Shown: positions 47,824-55,810 of the stretch, piece by piece
Position numbering within the stretch: position 1 is the stretch's first letter
Layout of the letters: each line of letters starts with the position of its first letter
From: Roseovarius faecimaris
GTDB lineage: Bacteria > Pseudomonadota > Alphaproteobacteria > Rhodobacterales > Rhodobacteraceae
Assembly (NCBI RefSeq): GCF_009762325.1
Contig: NZ_CP034348.1
Coordinates: 1,928,501-1,992,500 of the forward strand
Direction of reading: 5' to 3'
Length of the DNA: 64,000 nt
The notes under the pieces: model-generated
The model's input: the letters and a program-made list of their open reading frames with translations, nothing else
Database searches by the model: none
Told to the model about the DNA's origin: nothing
Made by a program: the position numbers and the translations under genes

Positions 47824-49083
47824 TTAACCGACCTTCTTGAACAGAACCGATGCGTTGGTACCGCCAAAGCCGAAGGAATTGGAAAGCGCCACGTTGATCT
47901 CGCGCTCGCGCTTGACCTTGGGGGCAAGATCCAGAGGGGTCTCCACCGCCGGGTTGTCGAGGTTGATCGTCGGCGGGGCGACCTGATCGCGGATGGCCAG
48001 GATCGAGAAAATCGCCTCGATCGCCCCGGCCGCGCCCAGCAGGTGCCCGGTGGCGGATTTGGTCGAGCTCATCGTGGCCTTGGAGGCCGCATCGCCCAGC
48101 AGGCGCTCGACCGCGCCCAGCTCGATCGTGTCGGCCATGGTCGAGGTGCCATGCGCGTTGATATAATCCACATCGGCAGGCGTCAGGCCCGCGCGCTCGA
48201 TCGCCGCCGTCATCGAGCGGAAGCCGCCATCGCCATCCTCGGCGGGCGCGGTGATGTGATAGGCGTCGCCCGACAGGCCATAGCCCGCCACCTCGGCATA
48301 GATCTTGGCACCACGGGCGACGGCGTGATCATACTCTTCCAGCACGACGATCCCTGCACCCTCGCCCATGACAAACCCGTCGCGATCCGCATCATAGGGG
48401 CGGCTCGCCGCCTTGGGATCATCGGCGCGCTTGGTGCTGAGCGCCTTGCAGGCGTTGAACCCGGCAATGCCGATCTTGCAGATCGCCGCCTCGGCCCCGC
48501 CCGCCAGCATCACGTCGGCATCGCCAAGCGCAATAAGCCGCGCCGCGTCGCCGATCGCATGCGCGCCGGTGGAACACGCGGTCACAACCGAGTGGTTCGG
48601 CCCCTTGAAGCCATAGCGGATGCTCACCTGTCCGCTGATCAGGTTGATCAGCGCGCCAGGAATGAAGAAAGGCGACACCCGGCGCGGACCTTTTTCGGCG
48701 ATCAGAAGCGAGGTTTGCTCGATACTCTGCAACCCGCCAATGCCCGATCCGATCAGCACACCGGTGCGCAGGCGGCTTTCTTCGTCCTCCGGCTCCCAGC
48801 CCGCATCCTTCACCGCCTGTTCGGCGGCAGCGATGCCATAAACGATGAAATCATCGACCTTGCGCTGTTCTTTAGGCTCCATATAGGCGTCGGCATTGAA
48901 CGTACCATCACTGCCATCGCCATGCGGCACTTCGCAGGCATAGGTGGTGGCCAGCCCCTCGGTGTCGAACCGGGTGATCGGGCCCGCACCGGATTCACCG
49001 GCCAGAAGACGGCTCCAGCTTTCCTCGACCCCGTCCGCCAGTGGCGTGACCAATCCCAGACCCGTGACAACGACTCGCCGCAT
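47824..49083 (-). CDS. fabF: 3-oxoacyl-ACP synthase II
   Basis: FabF extends acyl-ACP by condensation with malonyl-ACP. From ATG 49083 (GGCAGGAAT upstream) it has 419 residues. The active-site Cys is in VVTACSTGAHAIGDA, and the two catalytic histidines are in NAHGTSTMADTIEL and KSATGHLLGAAGA. It and mltG form a pair read on the same strand as acpP, fabG and fabD. Confidence 0.96.
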   Translation of the reverse strand: MRRVVVTGLGLVTPLADGVEESWSRLLAGESGAGPITRFDTEGLATTYACEVPHGDGSDGTFNADAYMEPKEQRKVDDFIVYGIAAAEQAVKDAGWEPEDEESRLRTGVLIGSGIGGLQSIEQTSLLIAEKGPRRVSPFFIPGALINLISGQVSIRYGFKGPNHSVVTACSTGAHAIGDAARLIALGDADVMLAGGAEAAICKIGIAGFNACKALSTKRADDPKAASRPYDADRDGFVMGEGAGIVVLEEYDHAVARGAKIYAEVAGYGLSGDAYHITAPAEDGDGGFRSMTAAIERAGLTPADVDYINAHGTSTMADTIELGAVERLLGDAASKATMSSTKSATGHLLGAAGAIEAIFSILAIRDQVAPPTINLDNPAVETPLDLAPKVKREREINVALSNSFGFGGTNASVLFKKVG

Positions 49084-49170
49084 ATTCCTGCCCTCACCTA
49101 AAGATATGCTTTGGCTGCTCATACCCCGCCTTGCCCCCCCGGGGCAAGAGCAGGGCTGGCATGGCGCGGG

Positions 49171-49914
49171 TTAGAGGAACTCCGCCTTGGGCTCTGGTTT
49201 GGCCGCGGCGAACTCCAGCGCGTCCTTCAGGTCGATATCCTTCGACATCAGTGCACGGCCAATCAGCGTGCCTGCGATGTTGGGCATGTATTTCAGCCGC
49301 ACCACGTCATCGGCCTGCTTGACCGTACCGCGGGCAATCACCGGATGGCGGGTTTTTGCCGCAAGCCCTGTAATCACGCCCAGCGTGCCATCGGTATCGC
49401 CGATATCGGCATCGATATCGGTCACGATGATCCCGGCCAGCGGCGCTTGGTCGAATTCGGCGATGAACGCCTCGGGGCTGAACGCGGAGGGCTGACGCCA
49501 GCCATCGGTCATCAGCTTGCCTTCGTAAATGTCGATCGCCAGAACGATCTGATCCGGATGCAGCTTGGCCAGCGCCTTGACCAGCTCCGGGTCCTGTGCG
49601 GCCATCGTGCCGATGACGATGCGGCCTGCACCCTTGTCGATCCAGCGGCTCACCACCTCGCGCGAGCGGAAGCCACCGCCCAGCTGCACCGGGATCCCGG
49701 CGACGCGGATGATTTCTTCGAGCAGCTCGTTGTTGTTGCCGTCGCCGATCAGCGCATTGATATCGGTGACATGCATCCATTCGGCACCGGCGTCGGCAAA
49801 GCCGCGGGCAATATCGAGCGGATCCTTATGCCAGATCACCGGCTCTTCCAGCCGACCACGGGTAAGAGATACGGATTTGCCGTTATGCAGTTCGAGAGTG
49901 GGATAGATGATCAT
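49171..49914 (-). CDS. HisA/HisF-related TIM-barrel protein
   Basis: A 247-residue (beta/alpha)8 protein similar to HisA, phosphoribosyl-formimino isomerase. IPVQLGGGFRS, VIGTMAAQDPE and IIVTDIDADIGDTDGTLG are HisA-like phosphate-binding and catalytic segments. The first catalytic aspartate of HisA (in PAIDL) is replaced by glutamate here: PTLELHNGKSV, Glu8. The second, in AIDIYEGK, is kept. No other his gene is near. It is probably a paralogue with another substrate, but a true HisA cannot be excluded. Confidence 0.7.
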   Translation of the reverse strand: MIIYPTLELHNGKSVSLTRGRLEEPVIWHKDPLDIARGFADAGAEWMHVTDINALIGDGNNNELLEEIIRVAGIPVQLGGGFRSREVVSRWIDKGAGRIVIGTMAAQDPELVKALAKLHPDQIVLAIDIYEGKLMTDGWRQPSAFSPEAFIAEFDQAPLAGIIVTDIDADIGDTDGTLGVITGLAAKTRHPVIARGTVKQADDVVRLKYMPNIAGTLIGRALMSKDIDLKDALEFAAAKPEPKAEFL

Positions 49915-50155
49915 GGCAACACGCCCCTTTTCGAAGATCAGCGCCGGTTATTCCCGTCGCGAGGAACACCGATAAACCTAGCGCATGTGCGCGCTGTCTT
50001 CAAATCGGCATGATATGCACCTTTCGCGCCGCTTTTGAATAATCTTCAGGAACGCGCGGGCGGATTCGGGCAAAGTCGGCCACGGCCCGTCGATAGCGAC
50101 ACACGGCGCGAAACGCTCTATGCTGACAGCACAGACAAGGAACAAGGCGCGCCAG

Positions 50156-50773
50156 ATGTACAAGCTCTATTACGCCCCGGACTCCGCCGCGATGGGTATA
50201 CGCACTGTGCTTGAGGAAATCGGCGCGCCCTATGCGTTGCTCGACACCTCGATTGAGATCGGCGGCCCCAGACCCGCCGAACAGCTCGCCATCAATCCCA
50301 ATGGCTGGGTGCCGGTGCTGCTCTGGGACGGCGGGGCGATGTATGAGGCCGCGGCGATCACGATCTACCTCTGCGACCGCCACCCCGAGGCGCGGCTTGG
50401 CCCTGCCCCCGACGATCCGACGCGCCCGCTGTTTCTGCAGACCCTCGTCTACTTCTCCAACGCCGTACAGAACGCCTATCAGCTGACCTATTACCCGCAT
50501 CGCTTCGCGGACACCCCCGACGGGGAGGACGGCGCCATCCGTCGCGGCATCCGCCGCCTGCGTGAGACCTGGGGCGTGATCGATGACCAGTTGGGCACAA
50601 ACGACTGGGTGCTCGGCGCCCGGTTCAGCGCGGCGGACATCTATCTCTACATGCTCACGACCTGGCTCAGCCCGGACATGGCGCATCCCCCGCTTGACGA
50701 TTTTCCCAACGTGGCGCGCATTGCCGTGAAAGTGGCGCAGCGCCCCAGCGTGCGCACGGTCTACGGAACCTGA
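50156..50773 (+). CDS. Glutathione S-transferase family protein
   Basis: A 205-residue cytosolic GST from ATG 50156 (MYKLYYAPDSAAMGIRTVLE), with a thioredoxin-like N-terminal domain and a helical C-terminal domain (about 90-200). The Ser of DSAAMG is the likely catalytic residue of this bacterial class, and GWVPVLLWDGGAMYEAAAI has the cis-Pro and glutathione gamma-Glu contact. Substrate unknown. It is read opposite to the neighbouring genes. Confidence 0.87.
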   Translation: MYKLYYAPDSAAMGIRTVLEEIGAPYALLDTSIEIGGPRPAEQLAINPNGWVPVLLWDGGAMYEAAAITIYLCDRHPEARLGPAPDDPTRPLFLQTLVYFSNAVQNAYQLTYYPHRFADTPDGEDGAIRRGIRRLRETWGVIDDQLGTNDWVLGARFSAADIYLYMLTTWLSPDMAHPPLDDFPNVARIAVKVAQRPSVRTVYGT

Positions 50774-50798
50774 CATCGCGCGCCACCACGGCCCGCCG

Positions 50799-50832
50799 CA
50801 AAAAGAAAAAGCCCCGCCAAATGGCAGGGCCT
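50799..50832 (-). terminator. Intrinsic terminator of acpP
   Basis: On the minus strand GCCCTGCC and GGCGGGGC pair (one G-T) around ATTT and run into TTTTTCTTTT. It lies about 30 bp past the acpP stop. Confidence 0.85.
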
Positions 50833-50859
50833 TTCCCGTAACTCGAAAGAGCGTCGTGC

Positions 50860-51093
50860 TTACGACGCGCCTTTGATGAAGCTGACCGCATCGCCAAAGG
50901 TCTGGATGGTCTCGGCGGCGTCATCGGGGATCTCGATGCCGAACTCCTCCTCGAAGGCCATGACCAGCTCGACCGTGTCCAGGCTGTCCGCGCCCAGATC
51001 GTCGATGAACGAGGCGTTTTCCGAAACCTTGTCCTCGTCCACGCCCAGGTGTTCCACAACGATCTTTTTCACGCGGTCTGCGATATCGCTCAT
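50860..51093 (-). CDS. acpP: Acyl carrier protein
   Basis: ACP carries growing acyl chains on a phosphopantetheine attached to Ser37 in the [16 protein letters not shown] motif. The ATG at 51093 ([20 protein letters not shown]) gives the standard 77 residues; a longer upstream frame has no homology. It lies between fabG and fabF on the same strand but with an own terminator downstream and a long leader upstream. Confidence 0.97.
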   Translation of the reverse strand: MSDIADRVKKIVVEHLGVDEDKVSENASFIDDLGADSLDTVELVMAFEEEFGIEIPDDAAETIQTFGDAVSFIKGAS

Positions 51094-51393
51094 GTCATAA
51101 TCCTCATCGTCTGTTGGGTATCTGGCACCCGTTTTACCCCAAACCCATTCGGGCAAGCGGCCTTTGAATACGTGCCCCTCGGGGCGGTTTGAACTTGCCC
51201 GCAAAAGCAGGCGACCGGGCCGCGTCAGACGCTTTCATCCGGCGATCTGCGCCGCCTATAGCACATGGCGCGGCGATGGCAAATCTTTTCCAGACTTGGC
51301 GCAGGCTTCGGCAATTTACAAGCCCGTCCCCTTGCCTTCAATAAATTGTTCCGTAGGAATGCAGATCATCCACAGCCCTGAACGGAGTGCCTC
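51094..51393. other. Divergent intergenic region between acpP and the ABA4-like gene
   Basis: This 300-bp region must hold the acpP promoter and leader on one side and the start of the ABA4-like gene on the other. I see no further gene or strong motif in it. Confidence 0.5.
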
Positions 51394-51834
51394 GTGCCTC
51401 TTCCCGAAATCCTGTTCTACGCGATCCATCTGCCGCTGCTTCCGGCCTGGGCTCTGCTCTTTTTTGCTCCGGAAGCACGGATCACCCGTCTCTATGTGCA
51501 TTCCGGCGCAGTGCCGCTGATCCTCGGCCTGGTCTACGCCGGTTTTCTCATAGCGGGTGTTTTTTTCGGCCAATCGCACCCCGATGCCGGGATGCACAAT
51601 CTCCCAAGCGTGACGAATCTTTTTTCCCATCCGGTTGGCGTTTTGACCGGCTGGAGTCATTTCATCGTGTTCGATCTCTTCGTCGGAGCCTGGATCGCGC
51701 GGGACGCACGCGAGCAGGGGCTGGGGCATCTCGGCACCCTGCCCTGCCTGTTTTTCGCGTTACTGTTCGGACCGCTCGGCCTGTTGCTCCACATCCTGCG
51801 CCGCCTGGCGCTCGGGCGCGGCATGATGCTCTAG
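51394..51834 (+). CDS. ABA4-like (DUF4281) membrane protein
   Basis: A 146-residue protein with four membrane helices. The GTG at 51394 follows GGAG. HFIVFDLFVGAWIARDAREQ is the conserved loop of the ABA4-like family, whose plant member is involved in neoxanthin formation. Bacterial function is unknown; carotenoid or membrane roles are guesses. Its stop codon overlaps that of fabG on the opposite strand within CTAG. Confidence 0.8.
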   Translation: MPLPEILFYAIHLPLLPAWALLFFAPEARITRLYVHSGAVPLILGLVYAGFLIAGVFFGQSHPDAGMHNLPSVTNLFSHPVGVLTGWSHFIVFDLFVGAWIARDAREQGLGHLGTLPCLFFALLFGPLGLLLHILRRLALGRGMML

Positions 51835-51840
51835 AGCATC
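51825..51840. other. 16-bp palindrome holding both stop codons
   Basis: GATGCTCTAGAGCATC is a perfect palindrome. The central CTAG contains the TAG of the ABA4-like gene and, on the other strand, the TAG of fabG, so both genes end inside the same hairpin. Confidence 0.7.
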
Positions 51841-52568
51841 GCCATGCCGCCATTCACGTGCAAGGTTGATCCGGTCACATAGCCCGCCTCCTCGGAGGCC
51901 AGATAGAGAACCGCAGCGGCAATCTCCTCGGGCGTGCCCATGCGCGCGGCGGGGATCTGCGCGTTGATCTTGGCCTTCTGATCATCGGTCAGCTTGTCCG
52001 TCATCGCCGTGGCAATAAAGCCGGGAGCCACAGCATTGGCAGTGATCCCGCGGCTTGCGACCTCATAGGCGATGGATTTGGTCATGCCGACCATGCCCGC
52101 CTTGGACGCCGCATAGTTCACCTGGCCCGGATTGCCCGTCGCGCCCACGATCGAGCTGATATTGATGATCCGGCCCCAGCGCGCCTTCATCATCGGGCGC
52201 ATCACGCCGCGACACAGCCGCATGCTCGAGGTCAGGTTCACATCGATCACGCTCTGCCACTCCTCGTCGGACATGCGCATGAAAATCTGGTCGCGGGTGA
52301 TGCCTGCATTGTTCACCAGGATATCGACACTGCCCATCGCTTCGGCTGCCTGTTTGGGCAGCGCATCGACGGCCTCGGCATCGCTCAGGTTGCAGGGCAG
52401 CACATGGGCGCGGCTGCCCAGCTCCGCCGCGAGCGCCTCCAGTGGCTCCACCCGTGTGCCACTCAGGCCCACCGTGGCCCCGGCCCCGTGCATCGCCCTT
52501 GCAATAGCGCCGCCGATTCCCCCCGAAGCGCCCGTCACCAGCGCGGTTTTTCCTGTCAAATCAAACAT
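51831..52568 (-). CDS. fabG: 3-oxoacyl-ACP reductase
   Basis: FabG reduces 3-oxoacyl-ACP with NADPH. From ATG 52568 (MFDLTGKTALVTGASGGIGG) it has 245 residues. NNAGITRDQ, the Ser in NISSIVG and YAASKAGMVG form the SDR active site. The frame is open upstream but homology begins here. Together with fabD, acpP and fabF it forms the fatty acid elongation set on this strand. Confidence 0.95.
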   Translation of the reverse strand: MFDLTGKTALVTGASGGIGGAIARAMHGAGATVGLSGTRVEPLEALAAELGSRAHVLPCNLSDAEAVDALPKQAAEAMGSVDILVNNAGITRDQIFMRMSDEEWQSVIDVNLTSSMRLCRGVMRPMMKARWGRIINISSIVGATGNPGQVNYAASKAGMVGMTKSIAYEVASRGITANAVAPGFIATAMTDKLTDDQKAKINAQIPAARMGTPEEIAAAVLYLASEEAGYVTGSTLHVNGGMAML

Positions 52569-52683
52569 TCTGTCCCTCATTTCCGGTAAGACGCCCACCC
52601 AGGCAATGCTCGGTGCCATATTGCATTGCGACACCAGAGCGGCAAGACTGTAGCCGAAACTATTGATCAAAGACTGTTTTCAG

Positions 52684-53373
52684 ATGGACCAACTACCCGA
52701 CGCGCTTCACCGTATCTTTGGGGAAGAAAACCTCGAAACCCTTGCTGTTTTTCTGTTCGTCTTTCTGGCCGCATTCGTGGTTCTCAAGAGCCTTATAAAA
52801 CCGGCCCGGCGTCGCCAACGGTACAGATCGCAACCCGGCCAATGGACCGGCAAACCAAAACTCAAAGTCATCGGAGGAAAGCAAACAAACTCATATCAGG
52901 ATATGTCCGACCCCACCAATCAGATGGAAGCCGTCGCAAGGGTCCGTTTCCGCCGCAAGAAGCTGCTAAACGGCTCGGAAGACCGTCTTTTCAACCTGGT
53001 CGATGAGATCCTTCAAACCACATATCCCGATCTGCGGCTCATGGCGCAGACCAGTCTTGGCGAAGTTATCGAGCCTGTCAGTCAGGACAAACGCCATTGG
53101 GCGCGCGCGCAGGCCTCGGTCAACTCAAAGCGTCTCGACATGGCCATTTTTAACACCCACGGCATGCTGCTTGCTGCCATAGAGTTTCAGGGCAGCGGGC
53201 ACTATTCGCAAAAGACCTTCATGCGCGACGCGGTAAAGAAAGAGGCCCTGAGGCGCGCCGGTATCACCCTGATCGAGGTTCCCAATAATTACTCGTCCGA
53301 GTCGATCAACGCATTGCTTCGGCAACACCTGCCGACAGCGGGCCCCGACAATCGCAGCTCACCCAAGACCTGA
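52684..53373 (+). CDS. DUF2726 domain protein with a membrane anchor
   Basis: A 229-residue protein from ATG 52684, with a membrane helix near residues 21-38 (TLAVFLFVFLAAFVVLKSL), a basic linker and a DUF2726 domain from about residue 90. Within it, RLDMAIFNTHGMLLAAIEFQ has the D...E-x-Q arrangement of PD-(D/E)XK nuclease-like folds. DUF2726 is often linked with DNA or topoisomerase-like functions. It is divergent from fabG. Confidence 0.75.
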   Translation: MDQLPDALHRIFGEENLETLAVFLFVFLAAFVVLKSLIKPARRRQRYRSQPGQWTGKPKLKVIGGKQTNSYQDMSDPTNQMEAVARVRFRRKKLLNGSEDRLFNLVDEILQTTYPDLRLMAQTSLGEVIEPVSQDKRHWARAQASVNSKRLDMAIFNTHGMLLAAIEFQGSGHYSQKTFMRDAVKKEALRRAGITLIEVPNNYSSESINALLRQHLPTAGPDNRSSPKT

Positions 53374-53450
53374 GCTTTGCCGGATGCCGGATGCCGACCG
53401 GATCATCGTGCATCCCGATCACGACAGCCCTGACAAAGCTCGTGCGATTT

Positions 53451-54392
53451 TCAGCCCTTGATCGCCGCAACCGCCGCTGTCACATCTTCGGGCGTGCCCA
53501 CGGCCAGGGTGGCGATCTCCCGGTCGATCCGGCGCACCATGCCCGAAAGCGCCTTGCCAGCGCCGATCTCGACCATCTCGGTCACGCCCTGCGACCCCAT
53601 ATAGGCCACCGACTCGCGCCAGCGCACCGAGCCTGTCACCTGTTCCACCAGAAGCGCGCGGATCACATCGGGGTCACTGACCGCCTCGGCGCGCACATTT
53701 GCCACGACCGGCACCGCGGGCGCCTTGATCGCCACCCCGGCAAGGGCCTCTTCCATGACATCCGCCGCGGGCTGCATCAGCGCGCAATGGAACGGCGCGC
53801 TCACCGGCAGCAGCATCGCGCGTTTTGCGCCTTTTTCCTTGGCGATATCGACCGCGCGGGCCACCGCCTCGGCCGTGCCCGACACCACCACCTGCCCGGG
53901 ATCATTGTCATTGGCCGCCTGACAGACCGCCCCCTGCGCGGCCTCCTCGGCCACGGCGCGCACCGCTTCCAGATCGAGCCCCAGAATGGCGGCCATTGCC
54001 CCCTCGCCCACCGGAACGGCCTTTTGCATCGCCTCGCCGCGGGTGCGCAGCAGCCTTGCGGTATCGGCCACGCTCAACGCACCGGCAGCGGCCAGCGCCG
54101 AATATTCGCCCAGGGAATGCCCGGCAACGAACTGCGCATCGGCAATCGTGACCCCTTCGGCCTCCAGCGCGCGCATCGCGGCCAGCGACGTGGCCATCAG
54201 CGCCGGTTGCGCATTCTGGGTCAGCGTCAGCTCTTCCTGCTCTCCCTCCCAGATCAGTGCGCTCAGCTTCGTGCCCAAAGCCTCATCCACCTCGTCAAAC
54301 ACCGCCTTCGCTGCCGGATAAGCCTCGGCCAGCGCGCGGCCCATGCCGATGGTCTGTGCCCCCTGGCCGGGGAAAATGAATGCTCGGGTCAT
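53451..54392 (-). CDS. fabD: Malonyl-CoA:ACP transacylase
   Basis: FabD loads malonate from CoA onto ACP. The 313-residue protein has the nucleophile Ser in VAGHSLGEYSALAA, the N-terminal FPGQGAQ motif and the catalytic His in SAPFHCALMQ. The start at 54392 is at the usual place. The gene is separated from fabG by the divergently read DUF2726 gene. Confidence 0.96.
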   Translation of the reverse strand: MTRAFIFPGQGAQTIGMGRALAEAYPAAKAVFDEVDEALGTKLSALIWEGEQEELTLTQNAQPALMATSLAAMRALEAEGVTIADAQFVAGHSLGEYSALAAAGALSVADTARLLRTRGEAMQKAVPVGEGAMAAILGLDLEAVRAVAEEAAQGAVCQAANDNDPGQVVVSGTAEAVARAVDIAKEKGAKRAMLLPVSAPFHCALMQPAADVMEEALAGVAIKAPAVPVVANVRAEAVSDPDVIRALLVEQVTGSVRWRESVAYMGSQGVTEMVEIGAGKALSGMVRRIDREIATLAVGTPEDVTAAVAAIKG

Positions 54393-54550
54393 TTGCTGCT
54401 CATGCCTCCCAATTCCTGTCGCCTTGGGATAGCCTGCAATGCGCGCCCTTGCAACGCCCTGCGCCGATGAACAGGCGACGTGCGAATCTTCACGTTGTTC
54501 TTAGGCGCGCGTCGGACCATTCTCGGCGCATTCACAAGACGAGGCTCCCC

Positions 54551-55783
54551 ATGTCGCACCGGCACAACACCCTTACCCGCTATGGCAGCGTCGCCAAAAG
54601 CTTTCACTGGCTCACAGCGCTTCTGATCCTGACCATTGTGCCGGTCGGCCTTGTCGCGCAGAACCTCGCCGAAACGCTGGCACAGGCCGACACGGCCCCG
54701 GATCAAACCCTGATATCACGCGCCACCTTTTTGTTTTCGCTGCATAAAACACTTGGCATGACAGTCTTTTTCGTAGCGCTGCTGCGCCTCCTCTGGGCGG
54801 TCACCCAGACCAAGCCGGGCCTGCTCAATGGCGACAAATGGCTTGAGGCCCGCGCGGCCGAAACCGTGCATTGGCTGCTGTACGGCTCCCTCATTTTGGT
54901 CCCGCTGTCGGGCTGGGTGCATCATGCCGCGACCACCGGCTTCGCACCGATCTGGTGGCCCTTCGGCCAGTCGCTGCCCTTCGTGCCCAAGGATGACGCG
55001 CTGGCCGAGACCGCCGCGACCCTGCATCACCTGCTGATCTACGTGCTTGGCGGGGCTCTGCTGTTGCACATCGCGGGCGCGCTGAAACATCATCTGATCG
55101 ACGGGGATGCCACCTTGCGACGCATGTGGCCGGGCACGACCGAAGCCCATCCGACCGCCGTTCAGCCCGGCCATGCCCTGCCCGCTCTTGGCGCCCTGCT
55201 GGTTTGGGCGCTCGTGATCGGCGGCGCGGCCTCGCTGGGTTGGTTCAAAGCGCATGAGGTCCGCTCCACCACACCCGTCACTCTGGCGGCGGAGGGAGGC
55301 AACTGGCAGGTGCAGGAGGGCGTGCTTCAGATCACTGTCACTCAAATGGGCTCCGAGATCACCGGCAGCTTCTCCGACTGGTCCGCATTGATCCAATATG
55401 CCGAAACGCCCGACGAGACCGGCAAACATGGCGAGGTAGAGGTCACGATCGGAACCGCTTCCCTCACTCTGGGCACGGTCACTTCCCAGGCGCTGGGGGC
55501 CGGTTACCTGCAGGCCGATGCCCACCCCACGGCCCTTTTCAAAGGCGATATCATAAGCGTTGACAATGGGTTGCAAGCCAAAGGTAATCTGACGATCCGG
55601 GATGTATCGGTGCCCGCCACCCTGCCTTTCGATCTGAGCATTGACGGCGACACGGCCGAAGCCAAAGGCGCGATGACGGTTGACCGGCGCGATTTCAACA
55701 TGGGGCTCGATGTCACCGATGAGGGGTCACTGGCCTTTGCCGTCGAAATCTCTTTCGACCTGACGGCGATGCGCGCGCCGTAA
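54551..55783 (+). CDS. Cytochrome b561-YceI fusion protein
   Basis: A 410-residue two-domain protein from ATG 54551. Residues 1-185 are a cytochrome b561: RYGSVAKSFHWLTALLIL, KTLGMTVFFVALLRLLW and HHLLIYVLGGALLLHIAGALKHH give four helices with haem-ligand histidines. After a fifth hydrophobic segment, residues about 235-408 form a YceI-like lipocalin domain (SFSDWSALIQYA, SLTLGTVTSQALG) in the periplasm. YceI proteins bind polyprenoid lipids; the fusion suggests a quinone-dependent electron step. It is read divergently from fabD. Confidence 0.9.
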   Translation: MSHRHNTLTRYGSVAKSFHWLTALLILTIVPVGLVAQNLAETLAQADTAPDQTLISRATFLFSLHKTLGMTVFFVALLRLLWAVTQTKPGLLNGDKWLEARAAETVHWLLYGSLILVPLSGWVHHAATTGFAPIWWPFGQSLPFVPKDDALAETAATLHHLLIYVLGGALLLHIAGALKHHLIDGDATLRRMWPGTTEAHPTAVQPGHALPALGALLVWALVIGGAASLGWFKAHEVRSTTPVTLAAEGGNWQVQEGVLQITVTQMGSEITGSFSDWSALIQYAETPDETGKHGEVEVTIGTASLTLGTVTSQALGAGYLQADAHPTALFKGDIISVDNGLQAKGNLTIRDVSVPATLPFDLSIDGDTAEAKGAMTVDRRDFNMGLDVTDEGSLAFAVEISFDLTAMRAP

Positions 55784-55810
55784 ACCGCGCGCCGCTTTCG
55801 GCCCGGCGGG

